Source: Lathyrus oleraceus (Eukaryota > Streptophyta > Magnoliopsida > Fabales > Fabaceae). From it: 64,000 nucleotides of DNA. The number at the start of each line of letters is the position of its first letter. Within the stretch, counting starts at the first letter, position 1. The notes beneath the pieces were generated by a model, which made no database searches, was not told where the DNA came from, and saw only the letters and a program-made list of their open reading frames with translations. Where the stretch lies: NCBI RefSeq assembly GCF_024323335.1, contig NC_066583.1, forward strand, positions 18,150,665 through 18,214,664, in the 5' to 3' direction. A program made the translations under genes and the position numbers. Positions 22,903 to 33,957 of this stretch are shown piece by piece.

Positions 22903-24919
22903 TGTAACACCCTTCTAAAATACCCCAATTATTTAAATTAAAATAGCAGTATATCATCAGAGTAATTATGCCATTTAAGGGTGTCACACAATAATCCACA
23001 CCGTTCAACAATATAACGGTCATGCTCTTTTATTAATTTAAAACTTAAACATTTGCATAAAACACAGCGGATATAATTTCATCAATCATGTAAAACATTA
23101 CATGTAAAATGGTTCTCAACCAACAGTGAAACGTTTAAAACAAGTTAAACAACCCATCCCGATGTTACATCTATCAGAGCACGACCCACTAAGGAGACTA
23201 CACTAGACTCCAAGCGTTAACTTCTACTCAACTCATTGCTCGTTACCTGAAAAATAGTTGTAAGGGTGAGTTCCTCAATCAATATAATAAGCATTATAAA
23301 ACATTATGTAATGCTAAGTAATTTTAACACATTTCATCACCCTAATCCAAACATATATTCAGCAACAGCACATCAACTCAACATAATACTCAACACCAAC
23401 ACAAACACACGTATAATATTGGAATACATCCATTCATATTATACGCCATACATATATTATGCAATGAGACTCCATGCATGCGGTACCGACTATTCATGAA
23501 CATATAGTTCAACTTCACCGACCAAATCCAGGTACGGCTACCAAGCTCACTAGTCCCACTCATTTGAGACCTAGTGACTCACATCACTAATTCCTCACCA
23601 TGGGAATTAGCTACCACCCCAAATGGGCCATGCTATGCACGCTAATCATCTAGCATGCAAATATCAACAACAGTCCAAATTGACTAACATCACTAATTCC
23701 TCACCATGGGAATTAGCTACCACCATAAAGGCCACAATATGCATGCTAATCACCTAGCAATGCAACAACAATAACAACTCAAGAATAGACATATGCTCAT
23801 ACTCTAAGTCATAAAACAGTCTATTCACAAATGCATACATAACTGATACATTCACAGCATCATGCATACCATCACACATCAACACATTTTATCACAAAAC
23901 ATATCATATCATGCCGCATAATCAAACACAGTATTAGCACACTCTACTAATACCTATACTACTCAAAACAACGGGAAATGATCCCTACTACGTCATACAT
24001 CAGCTAAGTTACATCACTCAGCCTAAACAACCAAAAACTACACAACAACAGTTCAGGAAAACCACAAGTCTGCCCATACGCGTATTGCCTATGCCCATAC
24101 GCGTATGGCGCGTTTCCTCGCCCAACCCATACGCGTATCATCTGTCCCATACGCGTATGCTACGCGTACCACTCTCCCATACGCGTACCAACAGAGACAA
24201 TTTCACGTTCAAAACATCATCTTTCTCACCCATACGCGTAAGGCCTCATCCATACGTGTACCAGCCATATCATACGCGTATTGCCTAGTGCCATACGCGT
24301 ATGACCAGAAACCAGAATTTCCAGATCTGCAATGGCTTTTCCTGCTACGAGATCTATCCAATTCAACCTTCCACAGTCCAAATTTTACACACAATTCATT
24401 CATCTCATCTAACACGAATCATACACTTTCGATTTCACAAATTGCTAACCTTTCTACCTCTAATTCCTACGAATTTCTTCAATTTTAATCCCAATTTCGT
24501 TCATCCCCAAAAGTTCACAAATTCGTCATACATCATTCAAATCAGAGGCAAATCAATGGTTCCTCACTACCCATCACATATTATCCCATAATACCCATTA
24601 ATCGATGATAAACCCCCCTTACCTGAGTTAATCCGGCAGCTTTGAGCTTCAAGCTTTTCCTTCCTTCAACCTTCGTTCTCTGGCTCTTTGCCCTTTTTTC
24701 CCTTTCTGTCTCTTTTCCCTTTTCACGTGAAAAATAACTTTTTACCAAAAATGGGATTTTTCTAAATTCCAACTTATATATTTTCCAATAATTATTATCC
24801 CAATAATAATAATAATAATTCCAAAATAATAATAATAATAATCCAATTATCTAATTAAATTAATAAATATATTATTAACTTAATTTAAGTAATTATCATA
24901 TTATTATCGGGGTGTTACA
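22903..24919 (-). repeat. Tekay 5' LTR (right copy, 2,017 bp)
   Basis: Same length as the left LTR. Differences seen by eye include a CAA/TAA change near 23769, ACGCGT to ACGTGT near 24255, a T/C change near 24358, and A/G near 24604. Confidence 0.93.
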
Positions 24920-24924
24920 TTATC

Positions 24925-25136
24925 CCACTTCACATTAAAGCTCGACTACAGATACTTTAAGAATAGTGTCCTTATGTTTAATGTGTTCTCATGATTAAGT
25001 CACACTTAATACATTAAACAGACTATCTATTCCAGGGACTTTATTAATCAACCATAATAAAGAAAATGCCTTTTATTATTAATAAATAATTCGATACAAG
25101 TACCAAAAGTATTGGCCTCTAGGGCTTACACCAACA
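24925..25136 (-). repeat. Copia 5' LTR, second segment
   Basis: Continues the interrupted copia LTR after the second TTATC copy (24920-24924), matching 10392-10603. It ends CCAACA and is followed by target duplication AAAGG and then by MULE coding sequence. Confidence 0.92.
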
Positions 25137-25141
25137 AAAGG

Positions 25142-25621
25142 TTCATTATTTTGAGTCGGTTCTTAGTCAATGGCTTGACTTATTCCGTACTCGTGTGACT
25201 GTATAGATTGCGTTGGATAACTGAGATTTTTATTGTGAGTCGGTTGTTCTTCAAGATTTTCATTGTGACTCGGTTGCTCTTCAAGATTTTCGACTAGACG
25301 AACACATATCTCAATGGTGGGTAATTGAGATAATGTTATATGACATTGAAACATCAACTTGACATCTTTGTCAGTCTCAATGGGTGTCATTATGTAAAAG
25401 ACAGTATTATCATCTCCATTAATTAATGGATGGCGATAAATGATGTCTTCAACATAACTTTGTAACTTTTTTTCAATACGGTCTTTTAAATGATGGAAGT
25501 CGGAGTTGATGTGGATTTTGAACATATGCAAATTCGTATTGCAAAATGAGAATCCCTCATTTGCATCTGTGAAAAGGGACCCTTCAGAATGGATAGACAC
25601 AATTAAATTTCTTTGAGCCAT
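25142..25621 (-). pseudogene. MULE transposase N-terminal region
   Basis: The frame starts at ATG 25621 (MAQRNLIVSIHSEGS) and runs to an in-frame TAA at 25163; the same frame then continues to the copia junction. Without the copia element and one AAAGG copy it meets the acidic stretch ending at 9229 in the same frame. It carries a region (IMTPIETDKDVKLMFQCH) typical of the N-termini of legume MULE transposases, plus a short duplicated ENLEEQPSHN/ENLEEQPTHN segment. Family placement rests on continuity with the DNA-binding and catalytic domains at 7825-9229. Confidence 0.75.
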
Positions 25622-25890
25622 GAATGTGGGATATTTGGTTTGATGAAGGAGATATGAATGTAGGATATTTGGTTTGATGAAGGAGATATGATTGTAGAAT
25701 ATTTGATTTTATGAAAATAAATAAAGATATAAATGTAGTAGATTTGGATTGATGAGAATGAATGAAGATATGAATAATATTTGGTTTGATGAAAGAGATA
25801 TGAATGTAGAATATTTGGTTTGATGAAAATTAGTAAAGATATAAATGTAGTAGATTTGGTTTGATGAGAATGAATGAATATATTAATGCA
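25622..25890. repeat. Degenerate 30-41-bp minisatellite upstream of MULE
   Basis: About seven units of the form GAATGTAGGATATTTGGTTTGATGAAGGAGATAT, two with an extra GAATGAATGAA-type insert. They lie just upstream of the MULE transposase start, between it and the divergent reading frame at 26422. The frame at 25603-25902 is made of these repeats. Confidence 0.75.
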
Positions 25891-25919
25891 ATTTATAGTC
25901 AATAAAACATAATCCTAGT

Positions 25920-26310
25920 AAATCAAACCCTGAAGAAATATTACATGCATCTCGTCCTTCAATTGGAAGAGAGATAAAACGTGAAAACTCTAGATGAATA
26001 AGCTCGCCCATTCATTGGACGAGTCATAACCCTATAAGAACAAGCCCTCCCATTCATTGGACGGGGCAACACGTCACATGGCTAAGCTCGTCATTCCATT
26101 GGATGAGGCAACACAATACAAGGGTTAACTCGGCCATCAAAGGGACGAGTCTGCGCGCATGCTTTTTTACAATGTAATTTCCAATCAGCATGGGAATCGT
26201 TCTTCAGGATTCCTTGTAAATTTTTTTTTGCATGCATTCCCTTACTAGTCCAACCAACCTATACAATTCTCACCTATATATTTAATATTTTTTACCACTA
26301 TAAATAGACC
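25920..26310 (+). promoter_or_regulatory. Hairpin repeats and TATA box of divergent transcript
   Basis: Four or five imperfect units of about 45 bp contain CTCG...GGACGAG inverted pairs around CCATTCATTGGACGAG (about 25950-26150). They are followed by CTATAAATAGACC at 26298-26310, a good plus-strand TATA box 112 bases before the ATG at 26422. The region separates the leftward MULE transposase from a rightward frame and may drive either. Confidence 0.4.
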
Positions 26311-26421
26311 TTTCCTCTACAATTCTTTCTCATCATCTTCCTTCAATTTCTATTTCACAAATATTTAGTCTATTTCACAAATATTTACTCTCTTCAAATA
26401 TTCACTATCTTCTATTCCAAA

Positions 26422-26461
26422 ATGTCTTTGTTGTGGATGGGCGAATCACACCGTGGGACGG
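26422..26461 (+). pseudogene. Truncated reading frame, possibly plant mobile domain protein
   Basis: After a TATA box and a TC-rich leader, an ATG opens MSLLWMGESHRGTV, which is cut at 26462 by the LTR of the next element. The WMG-x-x-HRGT start recalls legume plant-mobile-domain (MAIN-like) proteins, a family also carried by MULEs, but 13 codons are too few to be sure. Nothing that continues it is seen right of 31024. Confidence 0.3.
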
Positions 26462-27479
26462 TGATCCGCTGTCGTGCGCGGATCAAAAACGAGTATTTTT
26501 GACAAAACGCAGTTAGCGACAAATTGACTCGGATTATCGTTCTCACAAGGATTCTTGAATGAATTAACCAATTATAGTAACGATTAATGGGGTTTTTGTT
26601 GGTTTAAGATTCAATTAAAAAAATAGATTAAAATAAGTGATTATTGAAATAAGCTGTGGCAACAATTTACTGATTCGGTCTTTGCCTATCATCAACTATC
26701 GTAATTCCAACCGCAGATTAACTATTCCTATTCGATTATAATATCAATTGACAAGCCCAATTGATAGTATAAGTTGTATGTTCCTATTATCCGAATTAAG
26801 CAAACGGGATTAAGTTTCATGAATTAAGCAAACATGAATTAAACGGACTCGATAACGAATTAAGCAAACGAAATCGTGACTATAGTTAGGATCACACAAT
26901 CAATCGGATTAAATCAATATAGCATATGTAAATCAGATTAAGCAAACAAAATACATATATTAACATTGAAAGGAATAAAAAACCTGAATAAGAATTACTA
27001 AAATCTCAAGGTATCGGAACCCGAATACAGCAAATTGTTTGGATCGATTAGTTCTTCATGAGAATTCTTGCCAAAGCTTTCAAGTATTTCGTGAATAGTG
27101 ATTTTCCCGTGTTATGCGGCTGCTAGGTATATGGAAAATAAGGAATTTGGTTTACAACCCAACTGGATCGAAAACATAACCCAAGCCCAAAACTAATGAC
27201 CCAAAACTTAAATAAAACTAATGCTGCAACTTCAACGACTTTTCTGGCCCTGCTACAGTCTGATTCAACTCTCAACCTCTGAATAAAAGTTGTATATCTT
27301 TTTCTTAGCTTTCCATCGACTGGTAGCATATCTCAATCCGAAAATTAAATACGAAAATTAAATAAGTGCAAAAATAACATAAATTATAAAAACACATTAA
27401 AAGTGAAAAATAACCAAACTAAAACATGGAAATGCATAAGTATAAGTATAGAAGAATGTGCATCAAAATGCACTGATCA
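26462..27479 (-). repeat. Athila-like 3' LTR (1,018 bp)
   Basis: Pairs with 29958-31024 but lacks a 49-base segment present there near 30838-30886. It carries repeated GAATTAAGCAAACG motifs. Confidence 0.88.
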
Positions 27480-28474
27480 AATTCCCCCACACTTGAACTT
27501 TTGCACTCCGAGCAAAATTTAAAATAAAATAAAGAAAACACAAATACATCATTAGTTACTCATCCTAGGCTACAAGTCTTCTTCGGTTAAGTTTGCATCA
27601 ATAGGTACTAATCTTGCACACTAAGGATATCGTAGGAACACTAATCCATAATTGTGCAGTCATAAACCTCCTGAATACACAAATCAACTTGAATCATGTT
27701 ATTATGTTAAAGCCTAACTTACTCATCCTTCTTTTTGCTCTTTTTCATTCAGGCGCAATCACATTAAGCCCGTTATCTCCACACACCCATAGCAAGGCGA
27801 CCGGTTAGTGACTCTGATCCTTTTTGCACGGGATTCTAGTACTTACGTGGCCTAACCCTTTGCTTACTCAGTTGTAGTTGCGTGGGATCAGACCCTAATC
27901 TGCCCTACCAAGTTCAGTACCATAAACCGCTGAACCAACTGACAGCTAGTCTTATTTTCAAAAAAAATTTTGAAGGTTCCACAACTGTTGGGTTAAGTGA
28001 CCGGGTGAGGGTCACCAAACTTAGAAGGTGCATTCCCTTTTCTTTCTCTTTTTTTTTCTTTTTCGGAACACTCACTTATATTCATCGGCTTCCCTGCGTA
28101 GAGTGTGTGTGAGATTGTGCTGACTACTGAAATAAACTACTCAAGAGCTGTCAGAGGATGAGAATTTAAGGCTAAAACATAATAAGAATTCGAATCAATT
28201 TCCATATGCAGGAGACTTATGGTGTTAAAACAATACCGATCTTGTGAATTTTTCCCAAGTCTCCGCAAACTCGACTCAAAGTAACCTATAGCCTAAAACT
28301 TTCAACAAAAATGAATTTTTTTTAGAAAGAAAACAAAAACAAAACAAAACAAAGAACAAAAACAAAGAAAATAAAATATTCCCTCTCCCACACTTAAAAT
28401 ATGCATTGTCCTCAATGAAAGAAACAAACATAAAATAAGAGAGAGAAGAGAGAGAAAAGAACACACCCGAGTAG
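27480..28474 (-). other. 3' untranslated region and polypurine tract of Athila-like element
   Basis: The minus strand ends GTGTGGGGGAATT at 27480-27492, the polypurine tract next to the LTR. The rest is AT-rich and non-coding; the small frames at 27614, 27882 and 28276 match no family I know. Confidence 0.55.
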
Positions 28475-29137
28475 TCAAGGAGGATAGGTGATCACATAAG
28501 CAGCCTTTCCCAAAGAGATATATTCTACATTTTCTTCTTCCAAAGTGGGGCTGTCATGGAATAGCTTTGGGTAATGTCCATTGAACTTGAAATTTTTATT
28601 AGTATCTTCGCCTCTTATTCCAGGATCAAAGAATCTTTTAAAAGTAAAAGTGTCAAATGGACACGTGAAGGTGATCTGATCTGGAATGTCAGCCAATGTC
28701 CAACCAAATACCTTTTTATGCTTCCTTAAAACCTACAAAAGCTTATTTTCTTGATCGAAATCAAGGTTAGAAGAAATTATAGCCGATAGTTTTTCATTCA
28801 TCTCCAAATAAGCATATTTCATATTTTCAGGAAGTTGCTTCAGCTCGAGGAAAGGTGGCTGCTTAATAGAAGGAGTGTTTGGGGCAGCCAGGATATCAAG
28901 AGCTTTATCTACATGAACAAATTTATTTGCAACCTCATCTGCAGTAAGAATATCAACTTGCAAGGCAGCCTCAATTTCAGCACAAACAGAGCAAATTTTA
29001 GTTTCAGTACAAATATCACAAGAATAAACATCATCAAAATCAGACAATGATGGAAAATCAGATGCAAACAAATCACTACAAGTATCATCAACAATTTTAG
29101 AAATCAAATCTATTTGAAAAACAGAATGTTCTTCCAA
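28475..29137 (-). pseudogene. Athila-like pol remnant
   Basis: One frame (28733-29137) has the segment before Athila reverse transcriptase, seen as PPFLELKQLPENMKYAYLE and DQENKLL. A second (28475-28696) starts at MADIPDQITFTCPFDTFTFKR, a fragment of the reverse transcriptase palm region. Most of protease, reverse transcriptase, RNase H and integrase is deleted. Confidence 0.7.
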
Positions 29138-29251
29138 GGGTTGTGGTTTGATCCTTGAGCTTGCTGCATGGCATTCACCAAAGTGACAAGCTGTCCAATC
29201 TGTGTTTGCAAAGTCTTTAAAGTAGAATCTACTTGTTGTTGAAACTGGAGC

Positions 29252-29497
29252 TTATTTTGCAGCCATTTGTTTGACAATATCTTCTAGTGAAGGTCCAGAA
29301 GGTGCAAAGCACACAACCTCAAATTCCTTCAGATGCTCATGCGGATCCTCACCTGCAAGACCACTAAACCTTGGAAACAAGTGTATTAAACCAGATTTCA
29401 ATTCAAAAGGAACCGAAACATCAGAATATTCAATACAAAAGTCATTATAATTAACATCAGGAGCAGCAAACTGCCTTAATGTTCTTTGATCATCCAT
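29252..29497 (-). pseudogene. Athila-like gag N-terminal remnant
   Basis: Starts at ATG 29497 with MDDQRTLRQFAAPDVNY and continues through FELKSGLIHLFPRFSG and EDPHEHLKEFEVVC, the start of an Athila gag. It then jumps to unrelated gag-end sequence (Gln-rich, about 29130-29250), so the capsid core is missing. Confidence 0.7.
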
Positions 29498-29936
29498 GTA
29501 AAAAAAAACACAGAAATACCAATTATGTCCGAAATAGACAAAAACAAACACAATGAAGGAAAACGATTAAAATAAATTTAGAAAAATAAACTAACACCGA
29601 AATTAATCTAATGACGTCAATTACAATTTTTGAGAATTGTTTCGGAATTTTCTAAAACTATCAAAACAGAAAAAAAAAATCATAAAAAATAGAAAAATAA
29701 GGAATTTCGGGTTTTTAGGATGACTCCCACTATTTAGTCCCTAAATAGAGGCTTTTGATCCTTGATTTTTTCTTAGCTAATCGACAAATAATCGGAATAA
29801 TTTGAAACAATTTTCTTTAAAAAAAACAGAGTTTTTTTATCCTAAAACGCGAGTTGGAAGAAATTGCGAGGAAACTAGGACCTATACGCTTAGACACTAA
29901 ACCTATGACTCTAAAAACGATTAAAAGAAACAAGAA

Positions 29937-29954
29937 TCCCCGGCAACGGCGCCA
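29937..29954 (-). other. Primer-binding site, tRNA-Asp
   Basis: The plus strand reads TCCCCGGCAACGGCGCCA, the 3' end of tRNA-Asp, three bases from the LTR edge at 29958. Confidence 0.85.
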
Positions 29955-29957
29955 ATT

Positions 29958-31024
29958 TGATCCGCTGTCGCGTGCGGATCAAAAACGAGTAGTTTTTCAA
30001 AAACGTAGTTAGCGACAAATTGACTCGGATTATCGTTCTCACAAGGATTCTTGAATGAATTAACCAATGATAGTAACGATTAATGGGGTTTTGGTTGGTT
30101 TAGGATTCAATTAAAAAAATAGATTAAAATAAGTGATTATTGAAATAAGCTATAGCAAAAATTTACTGATTTGGTCTTTGCCTATCATCGACTATCGTAA
30201 TTCCAACTGCAGATTAACTATTCCTATTCGATGATAATATCAACTAACAAGCGCAATTAATAGTATAAGTTGTATGTTCCTATTATCCGAATTAAGCAAA
30301 CGAGATTAAGTTTCATGAGTTAAGCAAACATGAATTAAACGGACTCGATAACGAATTAAGCAAACGAAATCGTGACTATAGTTAGGATCACACAATCAAT
30401 CGGATTAAATCAATATAGCATATGTAAATCAGATTAAGCAAACAAAATACATATATTAATATTGAAAGGAATAAAAAACCTGAATAAGAATTACTAAAAT
30501 CTCAAGGTATCGGAATCCGAATACAACAAATTGTTTGGATCGATTAGTTCTTCATGAGAATTCTTGCCAAAGCTTTCAAGTATTTCGTGAATAGTGATTT
30601 TCCCGTGTTATGCGGCTGCTAGGTATATGGAAAACAAGGAATTTGGTTTACAACCCAACTGGATCGAAAACATAACCCAAGCCCAAAACTAATGATCCAA
30701 AACTTAAATAAAACTAATGTTGCAACTTCAACGACTTTTCTGGCCCTGCTACAGTCTGATTCAGATCTCAACTTCTGAATAAAAGTTGTAGATCTTTTTC
30801 TTAGCTTTCCATCGACTGGTAGCATATCTCAATCCGATACTCCTAGCTTGAGATATGATTTTTCTCGCGAAAGCTGCTAATGCTGAAAACTAAATACAAA
30901 AATTAAATAAGTGCAAAAATAACATAAATTATAAAAACACATTAAAAGTGAAAAATAATCAAACTAAAACATGGAAATGCATAAGTATAAATATAGAAGA
31001 ATGTGCATCAAAATGCACTGATCA
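29958..31024 (-). repeat. Athila-like 5' LTR (1,067 bp)
   Basis: Starts TGATCCGCTGTCGCG and ends GCACTGATCA. The frame at 30619-30825 recurs in the other LTR (27123-27329) and is not a gene. Confidence 0.88.
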
Positions 31025-32142
31025 TAAGGACCAAATAAAATCAAGATACAAGGCCTCTAATAGATGGCATATGAGATGAACAAGGGAGGATCAAAAGATC
31101 TCTTCAATTTTCCTAAGCAATCCCTAAGTCAAACATCAATCATAGAAAAGTCAACATAAAAGTCAAGTCAACTTAAAAAATGTGAAATAAATAGAAAATT
31201 AATCAAGAAAATTATGAAAAATTAGACTAAGTAAGGTGGGGTCAGGACATCATCATCCCCAAAAAGATTTTAAAATAATGAAAATTAGTACATAAGTTAA
31301 TTGAAATAAAATAGAGGTCAAAACAAAAGTCAACCAACCAAACTAGGTCAAAAATAAATCCAAAATAAATTGAAAATGGGAAATAAAATTCCAAGAATAG
31401 GTCAGGTTGACCATGGGACGTTGATCAACCTTCATCCCAAAAATCAAAAGCTAAAAATAATTTTAAGTCATGAAAATAAAATCAAGAAAAAAATGTGTGT
31501 TAAAGTGGACCATTTAGAATAAATAATTAAAATAAAATATTAACATTAAATAAGTACAAAAATAAAAATTAAATAAAATTAAATAAGACATTAAGAAAAG
31601 TGAAAAATATTTTTGGGTAGTTTTATGGACAAAGAAAATATTTTAAATAATTAAAATCAAAACAGAAAAATAGATGTGAATTAAAAAAAGAAAATAAAAA
31701 TGGACATGTATTGGTATTGATGGGCCAGGCGTGGGGTGTTGAAAGCAGAATAGCCAAGGCCCAGTCCAAACAAATATTAAAGTTCAGCGTGACACCTTAT
31801 TAAATAACATTTTAATTAAGAAAACATGTGGACTTTTATCAATTGGTCACATATGTATAAGTGACTAGAAGACAAATACTGATGGATGGCCACGATTAGA
31901 ACACAAGCTAAGGATCCAACGGCTCATGCAACGCCACATCATCGTCTTCCTCATGAAGACAAACCCTAACACCATGCATGCACGAAAATGCAGCTCATGC
32001 AATGATTTTTTCCAAACTTCCACTCAAGAATGCAAGCGCTATAGTGCACCAAATGCCACGAAATAAAAACCAAAGTTCAAGTACAAAATGTGTAGATCAT
32101 CATGGTATCCTTGTTTGAGTAAAATGATGGCTGAAATTCTGG
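31025..32142. other. AT-rich gene-free stretch, probable LTR fragment
   Basis: No frame of note. The plus strand is A-rich with repeated GTCAA and AAATAAA runs, then a less biased part near 31880-32050 that looks like the U3 of an Ogre-type LTR. It might be the left part of the LTR whose right part lies at 55761-58176; that is a guess from composition. Confidence 0.35.
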
Positions 32143-33323
32143 TGTAGTCAGAGTTCAGATGTTCTACTCCAAGTCATGACATCTGATCCAACATTGTTAC
32201 TAATACAACAAGACATTTATACAAATTAAAATCCAGTACTGATATGCACACATTCACAGATGTCACGACATCTGCTACTATATCATCATAGTATGGAAGA
32301 ACACCCAGTTCTGTCCATCTGGTACAAAGACACAGCAGAGATCAACCATAGCCCTTACTTCTGTTGAGCCTGCACAGTTATCAGCATGATGTCTCAACAT
32401 TGATTTGAACATCACCTGTTACAGCATTACAGGTTTACCTTATTTTATAACAGACAAAATTATAACATGCAGAAGGTAAAAACACAAGTAATTGTTAACC
32501 CAATTCGGTGCAACATCACCTACTCTGGGGGCATACCAAGCCAGGAAGAAGATCCACTATCAGCAGTATTAATTCAAAGTTAAACTCCCCCATTTACAAC
32601 TCTTCACTTAATCCCTACCCAATGCAATCTATACCTAGGAACTCCTAGATAGAAACCTCCAGTTTCCATTCCTATCACTACAAATACACTGTAATGCTAA
32701 ACAACTTGAACTTGCTTCACAGCTTCGTTTAAGATCATAACAAACTCTCACCTACAGGCTTTGAGTTACAAATAATCTCACGCCTTCAAGCACTGAGAAA
32801 CACACGGTAACCATCCCACAGGTTGGGAGGTTTACCTCACACATACCCCTAATTTTTACATTATTTGAGGCTTACAAAACCTAGGTTACAATCTGCTATT
32901 TATAACCTAAACACCTAACTGGATTTGGGCCTTCAGAAATCGCAGCAAACTTCTCCTTTGCTGTTACAAAGCTAGCAGAAAACTTTTGCTACAATCAAGG
33001 GCTTCAATCTTTTAGTTCCTAAAATATCCTAACATATCTCCATATTTAGAAACTGTATATTCACCAAATATTCTGATTGAGTCTTCAAGATCTCCACATA
33101 GAAGTTAGGATATTCACCAAATATCCTAACTAATCCCAGAATATTAAATTAGTTAGCACATGCCAGATTTATACACATGCGCGATGTCACAGTCACGATG
33201 TCGTGACATCGTACATGACATGTTGGTCCAGATGTTGAACTTCTTCAACCCAACATATTAAAACAACAGAGGTGATTACATTATTTGTTTTATAAAATTA
33301 ATGCCAATCCTAAGGTACTAACA
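32143..33323 (-). repeat. SIRE-like copia 3' LTR
   Basis: On the minus strand the LTR starts TGTTAGTACC directly after a polypurine tract. The left border at 32143 (TGTAGTCAGAGTTC) is a best guess. It contains several near-palindromes of the form GATGTC(A/G)(C/T)GACATC. The lineage call is from the polypurine tract style and LTR look, not from coding sequence. Confidence 0.55.
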
Positions 33324-33345
33324 ATCTCCCCCTTTGGCAAATTTT
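33324..33345 (-). other. SIRE-like polypurine tract
   Basis: The minus strand reads TTTGCCAAAGGGGGAGAT before the LTR start. A near copy of this segment lies at about 34332-34360, 1 kb further inside. Confidence 0.6.
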
Positions 33346-33853
33346 AGCTAAAACAAGTAAACATTACACTAGACACCATATCCCAATATGGGCCTGCACT
33401 TCCTCTTTGTCATTGTCAGCCCCATTACCAACACCACTTATGGTGTACATGAGGAAGAAGTTGTACACGGATCAGCTGTATCACAACCCTTCCCCTCAAC
33501 AGTAGAGCTTCCTGAAGAATATGTAATGCTGAGTACATCGATAATGTAACTCAGATCACAAGACACAACTGTCCTCTTAACTCAGATCACAAGTCACAAT
33601 TGATATACCCAGTTAGTGACTTTTGTGCCTGAACCCAACTTCTCCTTGCTACCACATTCTGCTTGCTTCTGGTACATTCTCAGGACAATGTTTCTCTCCC
33701 CCTTTTTAGCTAAACATTTATAACTGAAACCTTCACAAAACCAGATCCAGGCGCAGTATGCCCAAATCTTAACAAACCCCATGGTTTAGAGGGAATGGAA
33801 TGTCGCTCTTGTGAGAAGAGGAGTGCTAATACATCCTTTAAATAGGCCAGACC

Positions 33854-33957
33854 ATGCTTAAGAATTAACGGTAACAGTAAATACTTGGTCAAGATCCATA
33901 AATATATGCTTAGGAATTAACGGTAGGAGTAAATACTTGGTCAAGATCCATAAATAT
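33854..33957. repeat. 52-bp tandem duplication
   Basis: ATGCTTA(A/G)GAATTAACGGTA... is repeated once with a 52-base period and a few differences (ACAG against GGAG). Confidence 0.85.

Larger units (their letters stand above)
16349..24919 (-). mobile_element. Tekay/Del-type chromovirus (Ty3/gypsy), near intact
   Basis: Two 2,017-bp LTRs starting TGTAACACCC and ending GGGTGTTACA flank an uninterrupted 1,456-residue gag-pol frame. The target duplication is TTATC (16344-16348 and 24920-24924), inside the copia LTR. I see about four substitutions between the LTRs (about 0.2 percent), so insertion is recent and later than that of its copia host. The C-terminus carries a chromodomain-like tail. One catalytic residue of integrase is altered (see the gag-pol entry). 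Confidence 0.93.
9230..25136 (-). mobile_element. Ty1/copia element, deletion derivative, hosts a nested Tekay
   Basis: Two LTRs (9230-10603, and 15187-16348 continued at 24925-25136) flank a 4.58-kb internal region read on the minus strand. TGTTGG...CCAACA ends and the exact 5-bp duplication AAAGG (9225-9229 and 25137-25141) define the insertion. Removing the nested element gives a right LTR of 1,374 bp, the same length as the left. I count about eight substitutions between them, roughly 0.6 percent. The internal region keeps gag and protease but has lost parts of integrase and reverse transcriptase, so it must have moved, if recently, with help from an intact relative. Confidence 0.92.
26462..31024 (-). 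mobile_element. Deleted Athila-like LTR element (4.6 kb)
   Basis: LTRs at 26462-27479 and 29958-31024 (TGATCCGC...ACTGATCA) flank 2.5 kb with gag and pol scraps on the minus strand. The primer site matches tRNA-Asp and the polypurine tract is GTGTGGGGGAATT. LTRs differ by a 49-base indel and many substitutions, so it is older than the copia and Tekay insertions. Flanking bases (GACGG left, TAAGG right) do not form a clean target duplication. Confidence 0.85.
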
